Shown piece by piece: positions 47,488 to 56,517 of a stretch of 64,000 nucleotides of DNA. Within the stretch, counting starts at the first letter, position 1, and the number at the start of each line of letters is the position of its first letter. The DNA is from an uncultured Clostridia bacterium (GTDB taxonomy: Bacteria; Bacillota; Clostridia; Oscillospirales; Acutalibacteraceae). The notes under the pieces were generated by a model, which did no database searches, was not told where the DNA came from, and saw nothing but the letters and a program-made list of their open reading frames with translations. The position numbers and the translations under genes were made by a program. Location of the stretch: assembly GCA_947589575.1 (NCBI GenBank), contig CANQBM010000001.1, positions 62,001 to 126,000 of the forward strand, in the 5' to 3' direction.

Positions 47488-49707
47488 ATGAAAATGATTA
47501 GTCTCACGATTAACGGTCAAAAGGTTACTGCTCCTGAAGGCAGTACGATTTTAGAGGCGGCAAGGAATAACGGTATTTATATACCTACTCTTTGCTACGA
47601 TGAGGCAGTAGAAGTTTACGGCGCCTGCGGTCTGTGCGTTGTGGAAGCAGAGGGAGTTGCCAAACTGCTTCGCTCGTGCTCGGCTAAAGTTTCTGACGGA
47701 ATGGTTATCAATACCGAAAGCGAGAGGGTCGTTAAGTCAAGGAAAATCGCGATGGAGCTTTTAATGTCTGCGCACGACGGCGACTGTGTTGCTCCATGCC
47801 AGCTTGCCTGCCCCGCAAATACCGATTGCCAGGGATATGTAGGTCTTATTGCCAACGGTAAATTTGACGACGCACTTAAGCTGATTAAGGAGAGAATACC
47901 GCTTCCGGCGTCTATCGGCAGAGTTTGCCCGCACCCGTGTGAAAAGGCGTGCAGACGCGGCAAGGTTGAAGAACCGATAAATATTGCGCAGCTCAAATAT
48001 TTTGCCGCCGATTTGGATTTAAAGGGTGATTCATATTTGCCTGATGTTGCAAAGAGTACGGGCAAAAAAGTTGCGGTTGTCGGCGGAGGTCCGGCGGGAC
48101 TTACCGCGGCTCTTTATCTAAGAACACTCGGTCATGAGGTAACGGTTTTTGACATGATGGATAAGATGGGCGGTATGCTCAGATACGGCATTCCCCGGTA
48201 CCGCCTGCCGAAAGAAATCCTCGACAGCGAAATTTCCATTATAGAAAAGACGGGAGTAAAATTTGTTAATAACGTAAAATTAGGCCGGGACATTACCATT
48301 GATATGCTTAAGTCGGTTAATGACGCCGTTATTCTCGCGCCTGGCGCTTGGAAATCAACTCCTATGCGAGTTAAAGGCGAGGATACACAGGGAGTTTACG
48401 GTGGTATTGATTTTCTCAGAAGTGTTATTCAGGATAAGCCTGTTGAAATCGGAAAGAGAGTGGCAGTCTGCGGAGGCGGTAACACTGCCATGGATGCCTG
48501 CCGTACGGCTGTACGTCTGGGTGCACAAGAGGTATACATAATTTACCGCAGAACCGAAAAGGAAATGCCTGCCGAGGAAATTGAAATTAAGGAGTCCAAG
48601 GAAGAAGGCGTTATATACAAATTCCTCACAAATCCTGTTGAAATCCACGAAAAAGACGGCAGGGTCTGCGCAATGACGCTTCAGCTTATGGAGCTCGGCG
48701 AACCCGACGCGTCGGGCAGAAGAAGACCTGTTGCTATTGAAGGCAAGACAGAGTATCTTGAGCTTGACAGCGTTATTATGGCTATCGGTCAAAAGCTTGA
48801 TTCAAGTGATTTTACTGATGTTAAGCTTACAGACAGGGGCACAATATTTGCTGATGAAGATACATTTGAAACGAATATTGACGGAGTGTTTGCTATAGGC
48901 GACGCTACAAATAAGGGCGCGTCAATCGCGGTTGAAGCTATCGGCGAGGCTGACAGATGCGTTAAAATTGTTGACGCTTATCTTAAAGGAGAAGAACCCG
49001 ATTTAACACCTAAATATTTAAGCAAGCGTGACGATGACAGGGTTGACGTTTCCGACAGGAAGGCAGAGCCGAGAGAGGTTGCAGCTGTTATTGACGCCGA
49101 TATAAGAAAAGATAATTTTGATGAGGTTTCACTCGGTTTGACAGTTGAGCAGGCTCAAAAGGAGGCGCAGCGCTGTCTTGAATGCGGCTGCCGTGAATAC
49201 TTTAAGTGCAAACTGCTCTCGGTTGCGCAGAGGTACGATATTGACCCGGGCAGGTTTGCGGGCGAGATGCCTCAGAAATATACACGTGATGAAAATGCTT
49301 TTATTGAGCGCAACACTGCAAAATGTATCCTTTGCGGTCTTTGCGTTCGCTCCTGTAAAGAGGTTATGAATATAAGCGCTGTCGGTCTTTTGGGACGAGG
49401 CTTTAAGACAAGTGTGTCGCCTGCCTTTGCGCTTTCGCTTGATCAGACAAAGTGTACGAACTGCGGACTTTGTGTAAAGCTTTGTCCGACAGGCGCTTTA
49501 ACGGAAAAATCATCGTTAAAAAAACAGGTTCCGCTTAAAGAGGTGTACTCGCTTGAAACACGCAATATCGGCGGTAAGGAGTGCGAAGCGATTGTTTCAC
49601 GCTATAACGGCGAGGTTATAAGGGCTGTTCCAAATAATGATTATGCGAGAAACTGCGGACTTGACAGAGATGAATTTTTAAAGAAGTTTGCTGATAAAGA
49701 GGATTAA
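47488..49707 (+). CDS. GltD/NfnB-like FAD-dependent oxidoreductase with N-terminal [2Fe-2S] and C-terminal 2x[4Fe-4S] domains
   Basis: CGLCVVEAEGVAKLLRSC; VAVVGGGPAGLTAALYLRTLGHEVTVFD; CGGGNTAMDACRTAVRLGAQEVYIIYRR; CILCGLCVRSCKE...CTNCGLCVKLCPTGA. Confidence 0.93.
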   Translation: MKMISLTINGQKVTAPEGSTILEAARNNGIYIPTLCYDEAVEVYGACGLCVVEAEGVAKLLRSCSAKVSDGMVINTESERVVKSRKIAMELLMSAHDGDCVAPCQLACPANTDCQGYVGLIANGKFDDALKLIKERIPLPASIGRVCPHPCEKACRRGKVEEPINIAQLKYFAADLDLKGDSYLPDVAKSTGKKVAVVGGGPAGLTAALYLRTLGHEVTVFDMMDKMGGMLRYGIPRYRLPKEILDSEISIIEKTGVKFVNNVKLGRDITIDMLKSVNDAVILAPGAWKSTPMRVKGEDTQGVYGGIDFLRSVIQDKPVEIGKRVAVCGGGNTAMDACRTAVRLGAQEVYIIYRRTEKEMPAEEIEIKESKEEGVIYKFLTNPVEIHEKDGRVCAMTLQLMELGEPDASGRRRPVAIEGKTEYLELDSVIMAIGQKLDSSDFTDVKLTDRGTIFADEDTFETNIDGVFAIGDATNKGASIAVEAIGEADRCVKIVDAYLKGEEPDLTPKYLSKRDDDRVDVSDRKAEPREVAAVIDADIRKDNFDEVSLGLTVEQAQKEAQRCLECGCREYFKCKLLSVAQRYDIDPGRFAGEMPQKYTRDENAFIERNTAKCILCGLCVRSCKEVMNISAVGLLGRGFKTSVSPAFALSLDQTKCTNCGLCVKLCPTGALTEKSSLKKQVPLKEVYSLETRNIGGKECEAIVSRYNGEVIRAVPNNDYARNCGLDRDEFLKKFADKED

Positions 49708-49711
49708 TTAA

Positions 49712-50380
49712 ATGGACGAATTCAAAATAATTAAGATTAAAAAGAGCGTTTTTGAAAATAATGACAGAGAGGCGGACCGCTTAAGAACTCAGCTTAAAAA
49801 TGAAAAAACTTTTCTTTTAAATCTTATGTCCTCTCCCGGAAGCGGAAAAACCTCAACTTTAAAGGCAACCGTTTCACACCTTAAGAATGAAATGAAAATC
49901 GGCGTTATGGAGGCGGATATTGACAGCGATGTTGACGCAAAGGCGATTGCTGATACAGGTGTAAGGTCAATTCAGCTTCATACAGGGGGTATGTGCCATC
50001 TTGACGCAGGTATGACAGAGCAGGGACTTAAGGAATTCGGTACGAATGATTTGGACCTTGTTGTGCTTGAAAATGTGGGAAACCTTGTCTGCCCTGCGGA
50101 GTTTGACACAGGTGCAAGCAAAAACGCAATGATACTTTCGGTTCCGGAGGGTGACGATAAGCCTCTTAAATATCCGCTTATGTTCACTGTTTCTGACGTT
50201 GTGCTTATCAATAAAATTGATACAAAAGCGGTATTTGATTTTGACGATGACGCCGTAACAGAGCGTATTCATAAGCTTAATCCAAATGCAAAAATATTCT
50301 TCATTTCCGCAAAAACCGGCGAGGGTATTGACGCATGGTGCGACTGGCTTAGAAATGAAGTTAAAGAGTGGAATAAATAA
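49712..50380 (+). CDS. hypB: Hydrogenase nickel incorporation GTPase HypB
   Basis: MSSPGSGKTSTL, GGMCHLDAGM, ENVGNLVCPAEFD, LINKID. Confidence 0.94.
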   Translation: MDEFKIIKIKKSVFENNDREADRLRTQLKNEKTFLLNLMSSPGSGKTSTLKATVSHLKNEMKIGVMEADIDSDVDAKAIADTGVRSIQLHTGGMCHLDAGMTEQGLKEFGTNDLDLVVLENVGNLVCPAEFDTGASKNAMILSVPEGDDKPLKYPLMFTVSDVVLINKIDTKAVFDFDDDAVTERIHKLNPNAKIFFISAKTGEGIDAWCDWLRNEVKEWNK

Positions 50381-50718
50381 TGCACGAGCTTGGAGTAGTT
50401 CTTGAAATTTTTGATTTGATTGAGGAAATTATGGCGGAGCAGGATTTAAAAAAGGTATCCGCCGTTACGGTTGAGCTCGGCGAGCTTTCGGGTGTTCTGC
50501 CAGATTATTTCAGGGAATGCTGGAACGCGGCAAGGCTCGGAGGTATATTTGAAGAAACAGAGCTTAAACTCATTATTATCCCGGCACGCGCAAGGTGTAT
50601 TTGCGGCGAGGAATATGAAATGACAAAAAACAGCCGTATTTGCCCTCGCTGTCATAAAACCGATTATGAAATAATCAGCGGCAAGGAGTTCAATGTCCTT
50701 TCAATCGAAGCGTGCTGA
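50380..50718 (+). CDS. hypA: Hydrogenase/urease nickel metallochaperone HypA
   Basis: N-terminal MHE, GELSGVLPDYFRECW, Zn site CICG...CPRC. Confidence 0.93.
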   Translation: MHELGVVLEIFDLIEEIMAEQDLKKVSAVTVELGELSGVLPDYFRECWNAARLGGIFEETELKLIIIPARARCICGEEYEMTKNSRICPRCHKTDYEIISGKEFNVLSIEAC

Positions 50719-50732
50719 TATAACCAAAACAA

Positions 50733-50758
50733 AAAGGAGCAGTTTTTCTGCTCCTTTA
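50733..50758 (+). terminator. Terminator after hypA
   Basis: AAAGGAGCAG-TTTTT-CTGCTCCTTT. Confidence 0.85.
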
Positions 50759-50763
50759 ATTTA

Positions 50764-50880
50764 TTATTTGATAGTTTTACATTTCATATAGTTTTTCTTA
50801 TATAAGATATTTGCCGTGACTGCGAAACCGCTCGCAAGGTAAAGCGCCTTTTTATCATATATTTCGTTTTCTGTATTCAA
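50764..50880 (-). CDS. Possible small coupled ORF (38 aa, TTG start) after ylmH
   Basis: TTGA overlap with ylmH stop; translation MNTENEIYDKKALYLASGFAVTANILYKKNYMKCKTIK*; absent from ORF track (<60 aa). Confidence 0.4.
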   Translation of the reverse strand: MNTENEIYDKKALYLASGFAVTANILYKKNYMKCKTIK

Positions 50881-51590
50881 TATTTTTTTACCTCAATTAC
50901 TACTCTGTCTTTTTTCGTTGTTCTTAGTTGTTTTAAAAAAGTAAAACGTCCGAATCCTCTTACAGATATTATATCGTTTTCTTTTATCTGATATGAAGTG
51001 TTTTCGGTCAGTTTGCTGTTTACAAATATTTTTCCTGCCGAAAAGAGCTTTGACGTATTATTTCTCGACAGTTTATAAACTGCGCTTACAAGCACGTCAA
51101 GTCTGAGCGACGATACGACGAGTTCAACGGGTTCGGGTTCTTTTATGGCGTTTACAGGCAGATTTCCTATTTCCCTTACACTAACATTTGTATGTCTTAC
51201 CTGTGTTAAATTATTGATAATATAATCCGCAATCTGCTCAAGGCAGAGCAGATAACCGCAGTTATCATACACGATAATGTCGCCGAGCATTTCTCTTTTT
51301 ATACCAAGATTCATTAACGCACCGAGAAAGTCGCGGTGTGAAAGATTGTCGGCAAATTTTCTGGAAACAGGTGATACAGCAAGGCATTTTATAGGAAAAT
51401 CACAGTTTTTTATATCCTCGCCAAAGCCTGCAACAATACGTTCTGCCGTATTGTAACCACCATAGGTTTTGCAGGGGAGAAAAGAATTTGACAATATGCT
51501 TTGTTCTTCCAAGTTTAGAAAATCGCTGAAAATCTTATAGCCCTTTTCATATGCTCTGCCGTAAAGCTCATTAAACCTTTTTTCGTCCAT
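50877..51590 (-). CDS. ylmH: S4-domain RNA-binding protein YlmH-like
   Basis: VSSLRLDVLVSAVYKLSRNNTSKLFSAGKIFVNSKLTENTSYQIKENDIISVRGFGRF; start placed at MDEKRF. Confidence 0.85.
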   Translation of the reverse strand: MDEKRFNELYGRAYEKGYKIFSDFLNLEEQSILSNSFLPCKTYGGYNTAERIVAGFGEDIKNCDFPIKCLAVSPVSRKFADNLSHRDFLGALMNLGIKREMLGDIIVYDNCGYLLCLEQIADYIINNLTQVRHTNVSVREIGNLPVNAIKEPEPVELVVSSLRLDVLVSAVYKLSRNNTSKLFSAGKIFVNSKLTENTSYQIKENDIISVRGFGRFTFLKQLRTTKKDRVVIEVKKY

Positions 51591-51602
51591 ATATACACCA
51601 CA

Positions 51603-51630
51603 AAAAAGGCTGTCATTAAGACAGCCTTTT
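51603..51630 (-). terminator. Terminator after 51637-52557 gene
   Basis: AAAAGGCTGTC-ATTAA-GACAGCCTTTT. Confidence 0.85.
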
Positions 51631-51636
51631 GATTTC

Positions 51637-52557
51637 TTATTTAACTTTGATTTGTTTTGTATCCATAAGATATTTATCTGACGCGGGGAAATGAACATCA
51701 TATGTTACAAGAAGATTAGCAGATTTATCCTTGAGAACGGCAATAGAAGCGTGATTAACCGAAATGTGCGCTTCCATATGGTAATCAGCCGTTGTGATAA
51801 GACCTGATGAGGTATTAATTGTAACTGTTGCGTATCCACCGCTGTAATTTACAAGTACGTTTTCCTTTGTAGTGCCTGATGCCCATGTCAGCGGTTTGAT
51901 TTGGTCAACAACGCCGGCAATGTCACCAAGTGAATTGAACAAATGACCCTGAGCGTCCATACCCTTTGCAGACATATCAACCGCTATAGGCTGAAGCTGC
52001 AGTGTGATAGTGCCGTCGCCGTTATCCTTTACATTAGCCTCACGGAGATCCTCTCCTACAAGACGGCTGGTTGTCATGCTTGCGCCCTTTTCGTCTACGT
52101 CAAGCTCAGGATTACGGTTAGCGCACGGGGAAAGACCGTTAAGACCCTTAGAATAAAGACCGCCCATAATACCTGGAACAAGGTTGTTAATTATAGAATT
52201 TTCCTTGCCCTCAATCATAATATTTTTTACCTGAAGATCCTCTTCACCGAGCATTGTATAAAATACTTCGGTACTGCCGTCGGCATTAATATATTCTCTT
52301 GTCTGAGCCTTTGTCTTATCATAAGCCTCTGAATAATATTTAGCTACATCGTCAAGGCTTGCGAAATTAACCCCGCCGTATGTACCTGAAACAAATGCGT
52401 CAATTACGGCAGCGTCGTCACTGGCGGCTTGCGCGCTTGTTTCCTCGACAAGAGGAATACTCTTTGTGTAAATTACGGCAATGTTTGCAACAAGAACAAC
52501 GACAAGGACAACTGTTAAAAAAATGTTGAACTTACCGAGTTTTGATTTCTGTTTCAT
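51637..52557 (-). CDS. Single-TM extracytoplasmic protein of unknown function
   Basis: N-terminal TM FNIFLTVVLVVVLVANIAVIY; no family recognised. Confidence 0.7.
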   Translation of the reverse strand: MKQKSKLGKFNIFLTVVLVVVLVANIAVIYTKSIPLVEETSAQAASDDAAVIDAFVSGTYGGVNFASLDDVAKYYSEAYDKTKAQTREYINADGSTEVFYTMLGEEDLQVKNIMIEGKENSIINNLVPGIMGGLYSKGLNGLSPCANRNPELDVDEKGASMTTSRLVGEDLREANVKDNGDGTITLQLQPIAVDMSAKGMDAQGHLFNSLGDIAGVVDQIKPLTWASGTTKENVLVNYSGGYATVTINTSSGLITTADYHMEAHISVNHASIAVLKDKSANLLVTYDVHFPASDKYLMDTKQIKVK

Positions 52558-52590
52558 AAAAATTCCCCTTTTGCAGTATATTACTTCTAT

Positions 52591-52619
52591 ATAATATACT
52601 AAAATTAAAATTTTTTCAA
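52591..52619 (-). promoter_or_regulatory. Promoter of the 51637-52557 gene, overlapping inverted repeat AGTATATTA-N8-TAATATACT
   Basis: Minus strand TTGAAA-N17-TATTAT; IR at 52575-52600. Confidence 0.55.
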
Positions 52620-52632
52620 TATATTTTTTATA

Positions 52633-53955
52633 TTATTTTATAAATTGCACAGAGATTGTTGTTCCCTCTCCCAAAACGCTGTCAACTTTGAGCTTTGCTC
52701 CGTGAATCCATGCAATATGCTTAACAATTGCCAGTCCGAGCCCTGTGCCTCCTGTCGCTTTGCTTCTGCTCTTGTCAACACGGAAGAAACGCTCAAATAT
52801 ACGCTCGTAATATTTTTCTTCAATCCCGATACCTGTATCACTTACCACCAGTATGGTGTATTTGTCATTAGAGCTTATTTTTATTTTTACTATGCCGTTT
52901 TCTTTATTATATCTTATCGCATTGTCACAAAGGTTATATACAAGCTCTTCAAGGAGTGAATTATTTGCCTTTATAAATGCGCTTTCCCCTTCAAGCAGTA
53001 ATTCAACGCCCTTGGCTTTAGCGTTTATTGACAACGCCTCAACACATCTTTTGCACACAGAAAAGAGGTCAACAGAGGAAAAGGAAATATCCTCATTATC
53101 GCTTTCCTCAAGTTGGGAAAGCTTAATAATATCCTCGCTTAGATTTACAAGTCTCAGCGCCTGCTTTCTGATAGTTGAGGCAAAGGGTTTTATATCGGGC
53201 TCCCGGGCAATTCCCGTCTCAATCAGCTCTGCATAGCCCGCGATTGACGTGAGAGGCGTTTTAAGCTCGTGTGAAACGTTTTCAGTAAACTGTTTCTTTT
53301 GCTTATCAAGAGCAATCTGTTTGTTTTTCTGCTCTTTCAGCGCGTTTACAAACGGGTCAAGCTCTTTGTATGATTTAAAATCATCAAGCTTGTTTAAATT
53401 TCTGCCAAGCTCCTCAATCGGTTTGACAATGCTTTTTGTAATACCTATGCTTACGAAAACCGAACAGATAATTACAAAAACGATTATAATTACAATATAA
53501 ACGGCGGCGCTGCCCAAAACGCTGAAAACGCTCTGCGCCTGAGTGGAGGCTCTGAGTATATTACCGTTTTCAAGCAGCTTAGCGCAGTAATATGTGTTTA
53601 CGTTTAAAGTTTCAGATTTTCGAACTGTCAGTCCGGTACCGTTTTTAATCGCCTCTTGAACTTCCTCGCGGTTTAGGTGGTTTTTAAGTTGGGATACATT
53701 TTCGCTGCTGTCTGCGAGAACCGTTCCGTCATCTGAAATAAGAGTAATTCTTGTTTGCGAATTAATCTCTTTGTTAATAAAATCATAATTATCCGATTGT
53801 TTAAGCTCCGCTTCAACAAGGCAGATAACATCATTCAGCTTGTCCTCGGTCTGATTTTCATAAACCGAATAAAATACCGATATAATCAGTATTGAGGTTA
53901 TTGCGATAGTTGAAATTCCGAAGGCAAGAATTTTTGTCAGCGCTTTTTTGGTCAT
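52633..53955 (-). CDS. Sensor histidine kinase, PhoR-like
   Basis: HELKTPLTSIAGYAELIE; N-box LCDNAIRYN; DTGIGI; GGTGLGLAIVKHI. Confidence 0.92.
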   Translation of the reverse strand: MTKKALTKILAFGISTIAITSILIISVFYSVYENQTEDKLNDVICLVEAELKQSDNYDFINKEINSQTRITLISDDGTVLADSSENVSQLKNHLNREEVQEAIKNGTGLTVRKSETLNVNTYYCAKLLENGNILRASTQAQSVFSVLGSAAVYIVIIIVFVIICSVFVSIGITKSIVKPIEELGRNLNKLDDFKSYKELDPFVNALKEQKNKQIALDKQKKQFTENVSHELKTPLTSIAGYAELIETGIAREPDIKPFASTIRKQALRLVNLSEDIIKLSQLEESDNEDISFSSVDLFSVCKRCVEALSINAKAKGVELLLEGESAFIKANNSLLEELVYNLCDNAIRYNKENGIVKIKISSNDKYTILVVSDTGIGIEEKYYERIFERFFRVDKSRSKATGGTGLGLAIVKHIAWIHGAKLKVDSVLGEGTTISVQFIK

Positions 53956-54636
53956 TTAATCACCGACCTTGTAGCCGACGTTGCGTATTGTTTTAATATG
54001 CTCCCCCGCGTCGCCGAGCTTTTTTCTTAGTGACTGAATATGTACGTCAACCGTTCTGTTGCCTTGTTCAAAGTTGTATCCCCAAACAATTTCCATCAAT
54101 CTGTCGCGGGTGAGAACAATACCCGTATTCCTTATAAGATGCTTTAGTATTTCGTATTCTTTGTATGTAAGTTCTATTTCATTTTTGTTGACAAGTACCG
54201 TATGCCTGCTCTCGTCAAGCTCAATATTTTTGTAGCTTATTACGGGTTTGTCCTTCTTTTTAACGCGTCGAAGAATAGCCTTAACCCTTGACACAAGTTC
54301 CATAACTCCAAATGGTTTTGTTATGTAATCATCCGCGCCCATGTCAAGACCTTTAACGGCGTCAATTTCACCGCTTTTTGCCGTAACCATTACTACAGGG
54401 ATGTTGCTGTACTGCGGAGTATTTCTCATTTGTTTTAAGAGTTGGAGTCCGTCATCCCGGGGAAGCATAATATCAAGCAAAACCATATCCGGAATTTTTA
54501 CGGCAAGGGCTTTTAAAAAGGCATCTCCGTCCTCAAAACCGGAAGTTTCAAAATTTGCGTTTTTAAGCGCATACATTTCAAGCTCGCGGATTGATGCGTC
54601 GTCCTCAACAATATATACAAGATACTTGTTTTCCAT
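53956..54636 (-). CDS. OmpR/PhoB-type response regulator
   Basis: VLLDIMLPRDDGL receiver; winged-helix RTVDVHIQSLRKKLG. Confidence 0.93.
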   Translation of the reverse strand: MENKYLVYIVEDDASIRELEMYALKNANFETSGFEDGDAFLKALAVKIPDMVLLDIMLPRDDGLQLLKQMRNTPQYSNIPVVMVTAKSGEIDAVKGLDMGADDYITKPFGVMELVSRVKAILRRVKKKDKPVISYKNIELDESRHTVLVNKNEIELTYKEYEILKHLIRNTGIVLTRDRLMEIVWGYNFEQGNRTVDVHIQSLRKKLGDAGEHIKTIRNVGYKVGD

Positions 54637-54647
54637 AAATAAACCTC

Positions 54648-56414
54648 TTAATTGACTGCGTATTTATTAAGATATTCCTCAAAGCTTTTCATATAGCTTC
54701 TGTTATCCGAATTTTTAACGCCCTTAAGATAACTGTGTGTTTGATAACTGCCTTGTGACAGTTCAATTATACATACTGCAAGGTTTGAACAGTGATCCGC
54801 AATACGCTCAAAGGAATTTATTATATCAAAAAACAGCATACCGTTTTCAATAGTACATTCGCTGTCATTCATACGTTTTGAGTGTTTTGCGCGAAGCTGT
54901 GACTTAAGATTATCAATTACCTGCTCAAGAGGTTCAATAGTCTGTGCAAGCTCTAAATCATCATTGATAAACGCCTCGGTCGAATTTTCAATGATTTCCT
55001 TTACGGCTTTTCCCATAATGTCAAGCTCTCTGTTAGCGTCATCAGAAAAGTGAATTTTTGCCTTATGCATTTTTCTTTTCGTTTTAAGGATATTGACGCC
55101 GTAGTCGCCGATCCGCTCAAAATTTCCGATTGCGTGTGAATATTTGCTTTGTCTCATTGAATCCGCAACGCTCAAATCAAGAGCGCTGATTTTTACAAGG
55201 TAGGTTTCAAGCTCGTCTTCGTAACGATCAAGAAGCTTTTCATTTTCCTGGATTTTTTCATCTTTGATACGGCTGTATACCTTTAAAAAATCAAGGCTCA
55301 TTGAAATATTCGTTTTTGCGAGAAGTGCCATTTGATTGCATTTTTCCTTAACCTTGTCGAGTGCATATGAAGGGGAATAAAGAAAACGCTCCTCAACAAG
55401 TCCGGCTTCTTCTTTATTATTTTTCTTATCATCAGGATCGTCCTTGATAATAAAGCACATCAGCTTTTCAAGGAGTGTGCCGAACGGGAACAGAACTATT
55501 GTTGTAAATATATTAAATACAGAGTGAATTACAGCAATGCTTGCCGGACCTACCGCATCGTCAAAGAAGGGTAAACTGAATAAAAAATTCGAACCATAAA
55601 ATAAAATGCTTGCTAAAATAACGCCGATAATGTTAAACACAAGATGTGCGCCCGCCGCACGTTTAGCGTTTTTGTTTGCGCCGATGGAGGAGAGCAAAAC
55701 TGTTGTACACGAGCCTATATTCTGACCGAGAATAATCGGAAATGCTGACGCAACCGTAACAGAGCCTGTGCTTGAAAGCGCCTGTAATATGCCGACAGAG
55801 GCGGAGGAGCTTTGCATAACGGTAGTAAGAAGAAAACCAGCCGCAATTCCGAGAATCGGATTAGAAAACTTTGTAAGAATACCCGTAAATTCAGGTACGT
55901 TCTTGAGTCCCTCAACAGAGCTGCTCATGGTATCCATACCTATCATAAGAATTGCAAAGCCTAAAAGAATGGTTGATACACTCTTTTTTTTCTCTCCTTT
56001 TGAAAACATAAGTAAAATAATACCTATAAAAGCTAAAAGAGGGGCAAAGGAGGATGGCTTCAGAAGCTGGAGAAATATGCTTGATTCGGCGTCAATACCC
56101 GTAAGTGATAAAATCCACGCGGTAGCAGTTGTGCCTATATTGGCGCCCATTATGATACCGATAACCTGCCTGAGAGCCATAATACCGCTGTTTACAAAGC
56201 CGACTGCCATAACGGTAACAGCTCCGGATGACTGAATGATTGCCGTTACTACCGTACCAAGCAGAACACCTTTAAAACGGTTATCTGTCATTTTTTCAAG
56301 TATGCTTTCGAGCTTACCGCCGCTGACTTTCTCAAGACTGTCGCCCATTACATTCATACCAAACAGGAATAATGCCAGTCCGCCGATTAATGTTAAAACA
56401 TCAAATATCGTCAT
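54648..56414 (-). CDS. Na/Pi-cotransporter II-related protein with C-terminal PhoU-like domain
   Basis: GLALFLFGMNVMGDSLEKVSG, AIIQSSGAVTVMAVGFVNSG, MQSSSASVGILQALS; C-terminal PhoU-like helices. Confidence 0.93.
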   Translation of the reverse strand: MTIFDVLTLIGGLALFLFGMNVMGDSLEKVSGGKLESILEKMTDNRFKGVLLGTVVTAIIQSSGAVTVMAVGFVNSGIMALRQVIGIIMGANIGTTATAWILSLTGIDAESSIFLQLLKPSSFAPLLAFIGIILLMFSKGEKKKSVSTILLGFAILMIGMDTMSSSVEGLKNVPEFTGILTKFSNPILGIAAGFLLTTVMQSSSASVGILQALSSTGSVTVASAFPIILGQNIGSCTTVLLSSIGANKNAKRAAGAHLVFNIIGVILASILFYGSNFLFSLPFFDDAVGPASIAVIHSVFNIFTTIVLFPFGTLLEKLMCFIIKDDPDDKKNNKEEAGLVEERFLYSPSYALDKVKEKCNQMALLAKTNISMSLDFLKVYSRIKDEKIQENEKLLDRYEDELETYLVKISALDLSVADSMRQSKYSHAIGNFERIGDYGVNILKTKRKMHKAKIHFSDDANRELDIMGKAVKEIIENSTEAFINDDLELAQTIEPLEQVIDNLKSQLRAKHSKRMNDSECTIENGMLFFDIINSFERIADHCSNLAVCIIELSQGSYQTHSYLKGVKNSDNRSYMKSFEEYLNKYAVN

Positions 56415-56463
56415 ATAGTATATACCTCAAATATAAATGTCTCAATTATAGTAAAGGTTTGCG

Positions 56464-56504
56464 GTTAAAACGCAGTATGGTTTATGTTAAATCTATGTTA
56501 AATT
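56464..56504 (-). promoter_or_regulatory. Candidate Pho box (11-bp phased GTTAAA repeats) upstream of the Na/Pi symporter operon
   Basis: TATGTTAAATCTATGTTAAATT (56483-56504) plus GTTAAA at 56464, exactly 22 bp upstream in phase. Confidence 0.65.
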
Positions 56505-56517
56505 TGGATTATATTTA

